Shown piece by piece: positions 1 through 4,655 of a DNA stretch of 5,352 nt. This stretch comes from Rickettsiales bacterium (GTDB lineage Bacteria > Pseudomonadota > Alphaproteobacteria > Rs-D84), in the NCBI GenBank assembly GCA_031259745.1, contig JAIRLB010000078.1, positions 1-5,352 of the forward strand, given 5' to 3'. Position 1 is the first letter of the stretch. Every line of letters begins with the position of its first letter. The position numbers and the translations under genes were made by a program. The notes under the pieces were generated by a model that did not search any database, was not told the origin of the DNA, and saw only the letters and a program-made list of their open reading frames with translations.

Positions 1-1
1 A

Positions 2-949
2 ACGGACAAGACTTCGTGCACCCCGTACAGTTGCGGGGATACTATTACCAGCGTGACAGCAAAAGCCGGGTATTATGTCAATGGAACATCTTGCTCTATA
101 TGTCCGGCGGGAACATACCAAGGCACGAATGGCAGCACGGCGACATATTGTACAGCATGTCCGGCTGGAACGTATAATGCATCAGCCGGTCAAAGCAGTT
201 GCGGAGCCTGCACTAATAAGCCCGCAAATTCGAGTTATACGGGCGGCGCAGCTGCGGACAATTGCCAATGGGTGTGCGACAATGGATATTATCTATCCGG
301 CGGCAGCTGTGTTGCCTGCGGAAACGGATATTATTGCAATAATAACAACCGATATTCCTGCTGGGATGTCAACCCTCATACGAATTTACAGAATGTAACT
401 TCCGTTGTAAACGGCAGTTGGGGTGATAATTATGCTTCGGACGCATCCCAATGCATCTGCGATTGGTATTTCTCGGACGAAAGGCGCGTTCAGTATATAC
501 AAGAAGTACAATGTACACTCGGCCCTAGCGGTAATACCTATACTGTTTACCAATGGTGTCGTCCTGGCTATTATGCGATAAACCCGTTAGGATGGGGTGA
601 CTGGTATACTGATTGTGCACAATGCACGAATGCACCGGCTAATGCCACATATACAGGGTATGGTATTCCATCCCAGATATATGCCGAGGATGGCAATAAT
701 TGCGCGTGGACGTGCAATGACGGATATAGTCTGACTGATGCCGGAACATGCGAGCTATTATGCGCCACTGGAATTACAAAGCTACGGACAAATAGCCTAT
801 CGATACCATTGTATGCATCAAAGCAGACATCGCCTGCATTGGCGGTGGGAACATCAGGCGGAACATGTTATGCTAATTTGGCATCAGGCGGATCGTCTGG
901 CGCGATAAACATAAGCTATTCGGGCGGTACATATCATACGATAAAGTAG
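2..949 (+). CDS. Cys-rich modular repeat protein (CPAGTY / growth-factor-receptor-like), 5' partial
   Basis: The reading frame is open from base 2, so this is the 3' end of a larger gene. The GTG at 53 is an internal valine in an uninterrupted frame, not a credible start. The visible 315 residues hold paired-cysteine modules: two CPAGTY units 19 residues apart (34–39 and 53–58), and two copies of a longer module running from TNxPAN..YTG to NCxWxC..GY..G.C (about residues 71–103 and 209–250). An aromatic- and Asn-rich Cys region lies between them. From residue 254 a Cys-poor terminal module begins (CATGITKLRT, then CYANLASG, ending SGGTYHTIK). The spacing resembles GCC2/GCC3 or TNFR/EGF-like disulphide folds, which suggests an extracytoplasmic, disulphide-stabilised surface or secreted protein. 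No signal peptide can be judged because the N-terminus lies outside the window. Function is unknown. No terminator is visible after the stop. Confidence 0.85.
   Translation, partial: TDKTSCTPYSCGDTITSVTAKAGYYVNGTSCSICPAGTYQGTNGSTATYCTACPAGTYNASAGQSSCGACTNKPANSSYTGGAAADNCQWVCDNGYYLSGGSCVACGNGYYCNNNNRYSCWDVNPHTNLQNVTSVVNGSWGDNYASDASQCICDWYFSDERRVQYIQEVQCTLGPSGNTYTVYQWCRPGYYAINPLGWGDWYTDCAQCTNAPANATYTGYGIPSQIYAEDGNNCAWTCNDGYSLTDAGTCELLCATGITKLRTNSLSIPLYASKQTSPALAVGTSGGTCYANLASGGSSGAINISYSGGTYHTIK
101..175 (+). repeat. Tandem CPAGTY repeat units, 57-bp period
   Basis: The DNA TGTCCGGCGGGAACATA at 101 recurs as TGTCCGGCTGGAACGTA at 158. The offset is exactly 57 bases (19 codons), so the phase is kept. 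Both encode CPAGTY, each followed by a short Asn/Gly/Ser/Ala-rich linker leading to further cysteines. The near-identity at DNA level fits recent internal duplication, or exchange between paralogues, within the Cys-rich gene. Confidence 0.75.
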
Positions 950-950
950 G

Positions 951-1100
951 CATGCGGCGAATTATCTATCTTTCGTTATAAAGAACAAGGTTGCTGACAG
1001 GCGAATAAATATAAGTGGCGCAATTTATTATGGAAATATGTCTGCTACCGCAAAAGGCAAATTGCGCATTAACTCCGGTGGGACAATATATTCGGTATAA
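951..1100 (+). pseudogene. Orphan second copy of the terminal module of the upstream Cys-rich protein (relic)
   Basis: Immediately after the stop at 949, a different frame (codons beginning at 951) is open to TAA at 1098–1100. Its end reads AIYYGNMSATAKGKLRINSGGTIYSV. This lines up with the real C-terminus of the preceding gene, CYANLASGGSSGAINISYSGGTYHTIK: Y.N in the same place, then a Gly/Ala stretch, an IN core, SGGT, an aromatic residue and a hydrophobic end. The preceding part (LSF.VIKNK..) also resembles LSIPLYASK of the upstream module. There is no start codon with a ribosome binding site and no N-terminal partner, so this looks like the tail of a lost paralogue. A lineage-specific frameshift in an extended C-terminus is the alternative. 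The homology was judged by eye. Confidence 0.5.
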
Positions 1101-1105
1101 GATGA

Positions 1106-1135
1106 TAGACATTGGCACTAAAATTATGATATAAT
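1106..1135 (+). promoter_or_regulatory. Extended -10 promoter for the 1186 gene
   Basis: A perfect TATAAT lies at 1130–1135, preceded by TGA at 1127–1129 (the TGn extended -10). TAGACA at 1106–1111 matches 5 of 6 bases of the -35 consensus, with an 18-bp spacer. The predicted start is near 1142, giving a leader of about 44 nt. The ribosome binding site AAAGGA (1173–1178) stands 7 nt before the ATG at 1186. Confidence 0.6.
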
Positions 1136-1185
1136 ATTTGAAAATATAAAGAGATTGTAAAGAACTCTCATTAAAGGATCCTAAT

Positions 1186-2079
1186 ATGGAAAATTTGAAA
1201 AGATTGAAAGAGCAATTGGCGGTGATTGAATCTGCTGATTTAAGAAATAATTATTCTTATAATGATGTGCTGAACGAATATGCCGATTTGCAAAGAAAGC
1301 TTAGTTATAAATTTGGAAAGCTTGAAGATTCTTTCAGCTACAAAGAGTATATTGAATACAAAAATGCAATAATAGAGCCTGTCTTGGGCGGAATAGGCAC
1401 GTTTTTCAATTTTTATGGTGATAAATTCGGCGGCTTTGCGGAAAATTATGAGAAATTGGCGAATTTGCAATTGCCGAAAAACATGAAAAAACAGCAAGTC
1501 GATGTCATAAACGAGATTCGTGCAAGCATTAAAGAATTTAAGGATATGGTAAAGAAGTGCTTTGGCGTTGATTCCCGGGATAAATTTGCCGAAATATACG
1601 GCGGAGATTATCGCATAAGAAATAATATCAAAGGGCTTGCGGCGCAAAAATATAAACTGCTGGTATCTGATATTAAGAAAGAGCAGGATTTTCTGAAAAG
1701 AAAAGAGGCAGAATCACAAGAGTTCGAAAGGCAAAACGAAATGCGTAGGAAAATCGAAGTGGAAAATGCGCGTTCGAATGAAAATGTGAAAGCTAGGAAT
1801 TTGGAAATTACAAAGTCGGCGGCGGCAAAAGTGAAATCACTGACGGGCGGGAATCCTGGCGAAGTCAGCGGCGTTGTCAAGATTAATGAAATTGCCAAAA
1901 AGAAAATCGCCAACAAAAAGCATTTGTTCAAAATAAACTCGGCGCGCATGTTGGCCCGTACAGGCAATGACAAGGAAAAATATAGAGTTGTTCAAGAGAT
2001 TAGAAAGAATTACCCTGAATTGGAGCCTGAGGTAAAGCGGCTGGTGCAGGCTGCCAGAAAGAGAGGAAACAGAGAATAA
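1186..2079 (+). CDS. Hypothetical Lys/Glu-rich, probably coiled-coil protein (297 aa)
   Basis: I do not recognise this family. The start is well supported: AAAGGA 7 nt upstream of ATG and a good promoter before it. The protein begins MENLKRLKEQL and has no signal peptide or membrane segment, so it is probably cytoplasmic. A short hydrophobic, glycine-rich patch (PVLGGIGTFFNFYGDKFGG, roughly residues 64–83) breaks otherwise charged helical sequence. From about residue 160 to 215 a long run rich in Lys, Glu, Arg and Gln with no proline suggests a coiled coil. The C-terminal third is strongly basic (KKKIANKKH, ending ARKRGNRE), which could bind nucleic acid or an acidic partner; this is inference only. 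The gene is visibly more AT-rich than plsY or dprA nearby, with many AAA, AAT and ATT codons, and stands alone between its own promoter and terminator. It may be an accessory or transferred gene. Confidence 0.85.
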   Translation: MENLKRLKEQLAVIESADLRNNYSYNDVLNEYADLQRKLSYKFGKLEDSFSYKEYIEYKNAIIEPVLGGIGTFFNFYGDKFGGFAENYEKLANLQLPKNMKKQQVDVINEIRASIKEFKDMVKKCFGVDSRDKFAEIYGGDYRIRNNIKGLAAQKYKLLVSDIKKEQDFLKRKEAESQEFERQNEMRRKIEVENARSNENVKARNLEITKSAAAKVKSLTGGNPGEVSGVVKINEIAKKKIANKKHLFKINSARMLARTGNDKEKYRVVQEIRKNYPELEPEVKRLVQAARKRGNRE

Positions 2080-2160
2080 TAAAAATCCCTTAGATTTGAA
2101 CTGTATCCCAAAAAGAATAGAAGGAATAAAAATCCTTTTTTGGTTACGTTGCTGGTTCTA

Positions 2161-2199
2161 GAAGATGGCTCCGATATTCTTTCGGAATCATCTTTTTTT
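2161..2199 (+). terminator. Intrinsic terminator of the 1186–2079 gene
   Basis: GATGGCTCCGA (2164–2174) pairs with TCGGAATCATC (2182–2192) around a 7-nt loop. The stem has 11 positions, with one G·U pair and one C/A mismatch. It is followed directly by seven T (2193–2199). The A residues just 5' of the stem can extend the pairing into the T tract. It lies about 85 nt after the stop codon. Confidence 0.8.
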
Positions 2200-2445
2200 G
2201 TTTCCATTGACTACGTTCAGTATTATAATATTTTACATAATTTTCATAATATCTTCCTTAATATGTTGTCACATACGTAGCCAACAATGGCGCTTGTGCC
2301 CCGAATCCGTAAGATGATAAAAATCATACGCAAACGTCAACAATATTCGTCGTTTCTGCAAGGGCAGAAGCGGAAGAGAATTCGCTGTGTCACAACGGTA
2401 ATAAACTTTGTCTATTGTCAAAAAACTGTATTGCGTGACAAAAAA
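2200..2445. other. Intergenic region between the orphan-gene terminator and the 3' end of rpsT, no gene identified
   Basis: No supportable protein gene lies here. The left part (2214–2262) is very AT-rich and contains the 10-bp palindrome TATTATAATA (2221–2230). The heptamer TGTCACA occurs at 2267–2273 and 2388–2394, and GTGACA, the reverse complement of TGTCAC, at 2435–2440. A strong hairpin occupies 2351–2372. No clear intrinsic terminator for rpsT is visible here on the minus strand. No DnaA boxes of the form TTATNCACA were seen, so there is no support for an origin. Confidence 0.5.
2351..2372. other. 9-bp stem-loop, possible part of a structured RNA
   Basis: CGTTTCTGC (2351–2359) pairs with GCAGAAGCG (2364–2372) over all nine positions, with a single T·G, around the tetraloop AAGG. 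ATTC (2345–2348) and GAAT (2378–2381) could extend the helix beyond an internal loop. No T tract follows in either direction, so it is not a terminator. Whether it is transcribed, and from which strand, cannot be told from the sequence. Confidence 0.35.
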
Positions 2446-2703
2446 TCACATGGCGGCGATTTTTTTAACCAGACGGGACACCTTGCGCGCCGCGCGTTTC
2501 TTGGGCATAATCTTGCCTGCGGCCTTCATTATTTTGCTTTCGGCCGCGCGCGCGGCAACGATTGCCGCCGCCTTGTCGCCGGATTCTATCGCCTTGATTG
2601 CTTTCTTTGTCACGGTCTTGACAAAAGAGCGGCGCGCCGTGTTGACCGCGTTCTTTTTTGCGGTTACCAAGATTCTTTTTTTAGATGACTTGTGATTTGC
2701 CAC
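2446..2703 (-). CDS. rpsT: 30S ribosomal protein S20
   Basis: S20 binds 16S rRNA in the body of the 30S subunit and assembles early. The 85-residue Lys/Arg/Ala-rich protein has the expected length and hallmarks: an N-terminal ANHKSSKKRI, a central helix with KKAIKAIESGDKAAAIVA, and the C-terminal KKRAARKVSRL, which corresponds to the usual NKAARKKSRL. The His usually found just before that motif (IHKNKAAR) is absent here (IMPKKRAAR). Translation starts at GTG (2703–2701). AAAAGGA (2717–2711 on the minus strand) stands 7 nt before it, and no ATG lies nearby. The gene faces away from plsY and is probably monocistronic, with a long leader that may carry autoregulation, as is known for S20 in enterobacteria; that last point is inference. 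Confidence 0.97.
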   Translation of the reverse strand: MANHKSSKKRILVTAKKNAVNTARRSFVKTVTKKAIKAIESGDKAAAIVAARAAESKIMKAAGKIMPKKRAARKVSRLVKKIAAM

Positions 2704-2846
2704 GTTATTATCCTTTTATTTATTTGGACGATAATACAAAGAATTTCAACATTTGGGAAGTTAATGGAATACCGGGCCGTCGATGAAATAAACCCATGCC
2801 GCGGCCGCAATTGAATCACATTCCACACCCAATGGGGCGACCTGAA

Positions 2847-2873
2847 ATTATATGCCTGTTGTGATTATGACAA
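2847..2873 (-). promoter_or_regulatory. Putative rpsT promoter
   Basis: On the minus strand a perfect TATAAT (2852–2847) follows TTGTCA (2873–2868; 5 of 6 to the -35 consensus). The spacer is 15 bp, shorter than ideal. The predicted start near 2840 would give rpsT a leader of about 137 nt. The palindrome ACAATTGT (2870–2877) overlaps the -35 and could be an operator. Confidence 0.45.
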
Positions 2874-2967
2874 TTGTTATTGAAATAAACACGCGGCTTT
2901 GCAATAATTTGCCCGTCGCAAAATGATGTCAAAATTATTTATCATCATCTTTGTTCAAGGACTATTT

Positions 2968-2996
2968 TATAGTAAACAAATAAGAAATCAAGGAGA
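2968..2996 (+). promoter_or_regulatory. plsY start signals: weak -10 and strong ribosome binding site
   Basis: TATAGT (2968–2973) is a plausible -10 (5 of 6), but no good -35 lies 16–18 bp upstream, so the promoter call is weak. AAGGAGA (2990–2996) is a near-perfect Shine-Dalgarno; its AGGAG core ends 7 nt before the ATG at 3003 and fixes the start. Confidence 0.4.
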
Positions 2997-3002
2997 AACA
3001 GC

Positions 3003-3590
3003 ATGACATATGTTATCGGTATTGCAATTTCATACCTGCTGGGTTCTGTCCCATTCGGGTTGCTGCTGACAAAATTAGCGGGCAAGGGCGACCTACGCCG
3101 GATTGGCAGCGGAAACATAGGCGCGACCAATGTCATGCGGGCGGGCGGGTTGAAACTGGCCGGTCTGGTCTGGATATTGGATATGGCCAAGGCGGCGGCG
3201 GCCGCTTGTCTGGGCTGGTGCCTGGCTGGCGAAGGGTTTGCCGCATGGTGCGGATTTGCAGTCGTCATAGGCCATTGTTATCCAGTCTGGCTAAGGTTCA
3301 ATGGCGGAAAAGGCAATTCATCCATGTTCGGCGTTCTGCTGGCAGTCAGCCCATTCTCGTTTGTCATCGTCGGAATAGAATGGCTGCTGATTGCGCTTGC
3401 GACGGGATTTTCTTCCGCGGGCGCGATTGCGGGATTCTTGGTTCTGCCTTTCCTGGGATTTGCAATAGGCGTCCAGGTTGGCTGGGCGTTTGCAGCAACC
3501 GCAATATTGTGTCTGTGGCGTCATCGCGAAAATATCAGACGACTGATAAAAGGGGCCGAATCCAAGATAGAATGGAAATGGAAAAAGTAA
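3003..3590 (+). CDS. plsY: Acyl-phosphate:glycerol-3-phosphate acyltransferase PlsY
   Basis: PlsY is an inner-membrane enzyme that moves an acyl group from acyl-phosphate (made by PlsX) onto the 1-position of glycerol-3-phosphate, giving lysophosphatidate, the first committed step of phospholipid synthesis. The 195 residues match the family length and carry its three signatures in order: GSVPFG..L..K (14–24) with RIGSGNIGATNVMR (33–46); GHCYPVWLRFNGGKG (90–104), with His91, Pro94 and Lys103; and HRENIRRLIKGAE (174–186). Several hydrophobic helices are evident (about 2–22, 50–75, 79–97, 108–135, 137–170). One oddity: the usual GGKGVAT is GGKGNSS here. The start is set by AAGGAGA 7 nt upstream. 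It lies on the same strand as dprA, its common neighbour in Proteobacteria, but an unrelated exported gene separates them. Confidence 0.96.
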   Translation: MTYVIGIAISYLLGSVPFGLLLTKLAGKGDLRRIGSGNIGATNVMRAGGLKLAGLVWILDMAKAAAAACLGWCLAGEGFAAWCGFAVVIGHCYPVWLRFNGGKGNSSMFGVLLAVSPFSFVIVGIEWLLIALATGFSSAGAIAGFLVLPFLGFAIGVQVGWAFAATAILCLWRHRENIRRLIKGAESKIEWKWKK

Positions 3591-3637
3591 AATTGCCGCG
3601 CATCTGTTTATTTTCACTTTATTTAAGAGGTAATTCA

Positions 3638-3646
3638 TGGTATAGT
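3638..3646 (+). promoter_or_regulatory. Extended -10 promoter for the 3675 gene
   Basis: TGG followed by TATAGT (TG at 3638–3639, hexamer 3641–3646) forms an extended -10. The -35 region is poor, which extended -10 promoters tolerate. The ribosome binding site AAGGA (3663–3667) stands 7 nt before ATG 3675. The short distance gives a leader of roughly 20 nt and suggests this gene need not depend on plsY transcription. Confidence 0.5.
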
Positions 3647-3674
3647 GCAATTGTAATAGGTTAAGGAAATTCAT

Positions 3675-4487
3675 ATGAAAAAAGCATTATCTTTTTTGAC
3701 AATCGCATTGGTTGGCGCATCTGCTTTTGCCACGCAACCGCAGCCGAGTCGCCAAAGCATGGCCGCTCAGTTCGGCGCCGTGCCGCGCGCAACGGCGTCC
3801 AAGAATCAGATATCTGCCGCCGCCGCCGCTGTCGAGTCGATTCCTGAAAAAGCCAGCATCAGGGCCGAAACGCCGGTTGCCGCCGTTCCCGCGGACAAGC
3901 GCAACAAGGAAAAACAGGCCTGCCTGAACAATAATATCGGGGTGGGAAATACTTTTGTCTGGGCATCGCGTTACAGCAATGTTAATAATTATGCATCTAT
4001 GGTTGAAGATACGGAAGATCCTGAAAACAATGTCTGTTTCGTTCGCGTCGAATTAAAATCTTCCAATACCAAAGTCAGCGTTTCCGACATACCGGCCGTT
4101 TATTATGAAATGGGCCGCGTTATTACATGCGGGTCGTGGGCGGATTCCAAGAAATTGGAAGGACGCATACTGGATGCCAAGAAATCCGCCAGAACATGGG
4201 GAACCGTTGCCGGTGTGGTTGGCGGTGCCGGCGTTGGCGTTGGCGCCATGGAATTGTTCGGCAATAAATTGATTGGTGGCAGCGTGCAGGGACAAAAGGC
4301 TTTGTCTGCCGATGAATTGCTGCGTTCACAGCTGACCGTTATGAAAGAGAAAAAAGATCCTGAATACGGCAGGTTTATGAAAGAGTTGGAAACCTTGAAA
4401 CAAGAATGTGAAAGCAGTGAAGTCTGGAAAGACAAAAAACCAGATGAATGTGATGCGATTAACTATGAAGCATTCCTGAGCATATAA
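3675..4487 (+). CDS. Exported protein of unknown function with a glycine-zipper segment (270 aa)
   Basis: The N-terminus is a clear Sec signal peptide: MKK, a hydrophobic core (ALSFLTIALVGA), and a cleavage site after SAFA (residue 19/20). A low-complexity Ala/Pro/Lys-rich linker follows (about 20–78). A compact region comes next, containing ACLNNNIGVGNTFVWASRYS (82–101), NNVCFVRVELKSS (118–130), VYYEMGRVITCGSW (142–155), and LEGRILDAKKSARTWG (161–176). It leads into a Gly-rich hydrophobic segment (TVAGVVGGAGVGVGAMELFG, 177–196) that looks like a glycine zipper able to insert in or pack on a membrane. The tail is charged. Five cysteines (83, 121, 152, 245, 259) remain after cleavage, so disulphides are possible if it is periplasmic. 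I recall similar proteins in uncultured gut alphaproteobacteria but know no function. It has its own promoter and terminator and splits the plsY–dprA pair. Confidence 0.9.
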   Translation: MKKALSFLTIALVGASAFATQPQPSRQSMAAQFGAVPRATASKNQISAAAAAVESIPEKASIRAETPVAAVPADKRNKEKQACLNNNIGVGNTFVWASRYSNVNNYASMVEDTEDPENNVCFVRVELKSSNTKVSVSDIPAVYYEMGRVITCGSWADSKKLEGRILDAKKSARTWGTVAGVVGGAGVGVGAMELFGNKLIGGSVQGQKALSADELLRSQLTVMKEKKDPEYGRFMKELETLKQECESSEVWKDKKPDECDAINYEAFLSI

Positions 4488-4504
4488 TTTCTGATTTGCA
4501 TAAG

Positions 4505-4584
4505 CCGTGAACCGTTTATGGGGTGAATCATTATTCGCCCCTGTTTTTTTATTCTTCGTACCTGTTACTTTTTTTTGTTCACGG
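4505..4584. repeat. 8-bp inverted repeat enclosing the terminator
   Basis: CCGTGAAC (4505–4512) and GTTCACGG (4577–4584) are perfect reverse complements flanking the 4520–4550 terminator. A further TTCACG occurs at 4599–4604. The arms could form an outer stem around the terminator hairpin, or represent paired protein-binding half-sites ahead of dprA. Confidence 0.55.
4520..4550 (+). terminator. Strong intrinsic terminator of the 3675–4487 gene
   Basis: GGGGTGAAT (4520–4528) pairs with ATTCGCCCC (4533–4541) in nine continuous positions (one T·G) around the loop CATT. It is followed by TG and seven T (4544–4550). It lies 32 nt after the stop codon and separates the exported-protein gene from dprA transcriptionally. 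Confidence 0.92.
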
Positions 4585-4648
4585 TTCGCAACTTTCGATT
4601 CACGAGTTTATAATTTATCTTTATTCGTTTTGGTTAAAATCTTATACT
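4585..4648 (+). promoter_or_regulatory. dprA promoter region, two candidate promoters, no Shine-Dalgarno
   Basis: Candidate 1: TTCGCA (4585–4590) and TATAAT (4609–4614) with an 18-bp spacer would start near 4621 and give a leader of about 35 nt. Candidate 2: TATACT (4643–4648; 5 of 6) ends only 7 nt before the ATG at 4656, so transcription would begin at or next to the A of the start codon, making a leaderless mRNA. Its -35 (TTTATT, 4620–4625, 17-bp spacer) is weak. No AGG, GGA or GAG lies in the 35 nt before the ATG, which favours SD-independent initiation in either case. Confidence 0.5.
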
Positions 4649-4655
4649 GCCTATC

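Larger units (their letters stand above)
2704..3002. other. Divergent intergenic region rpsT / plsY (leader and promoters)
   Basis: This stretch holds the rpsT promoter and leader on the minus strand and the start signals of plsY on the plus strand. Inside the presumed rpsT leader is a GC-rich island (about 2773–2843), including GCGGCCGC and a GGCCG/CGGCC pairing, with AT-rich DNA on both sides. Read on the minus strand, a short frame ending at 2761 has plausible codon use but no convincing start. An ACAATTGT palindrome (2870–2877) overlaps the -35 of the rpsT promoter. No established gene or RNA family was recognised. Confidence 0.55.

Noticed and set aside
2078..2135. Direct repeat AATAAAAATCC at 2078–2088 and 2125–2135
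   Set aside because: The two 11-bp AT-rich copies, 47 bp apart, have no inverted ends or gene between them. This is not enough to call a mobile element or target-site duplication.
2010..2207. 65-codon minus-strand frame beginning METKKDDSERISEPSS
   Set aside because: It reads back through the terminator hairpin and the 3' end of the 1186–2079 gene, has no ribosome binding site, and is best explained as a shadow.
2207..2229. TTGACT followed by TATAAT as a plus-strand promoter
   Set aside because: The spacer is only 11 bp and no gene follows on the plus strand before rpsT's antisense.
2330..2404. tmRNA-like tag frame: CGCAAACGTCAAC, a 23-codon frame beginning ANVNN, containing EFAV, ending in TAATAA
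   Set aside because: The tag-like start is striking, but the frame ends in SQR rather than an ALAA/AVAA-type degron. There is no T-arm, CCA end or GGGG acceptor strand within reach, and rpsT occupies the downstream space. Judged a coincidence.
2200..2445. Possible replication origin beside rpsT
   Set aside because: rpsT can lie near dnaA in alphaproteobacteria and the region is AT-rich, but no DnaA boxes, no dnaA and no origin-type repeats are visible.
2287..2688. Plus-strand frames overlapping rpsT (133 and 95 codons)
   Set aside because: They are antisense shadows of the S20 gene, which is unmistakable on the minus strand.
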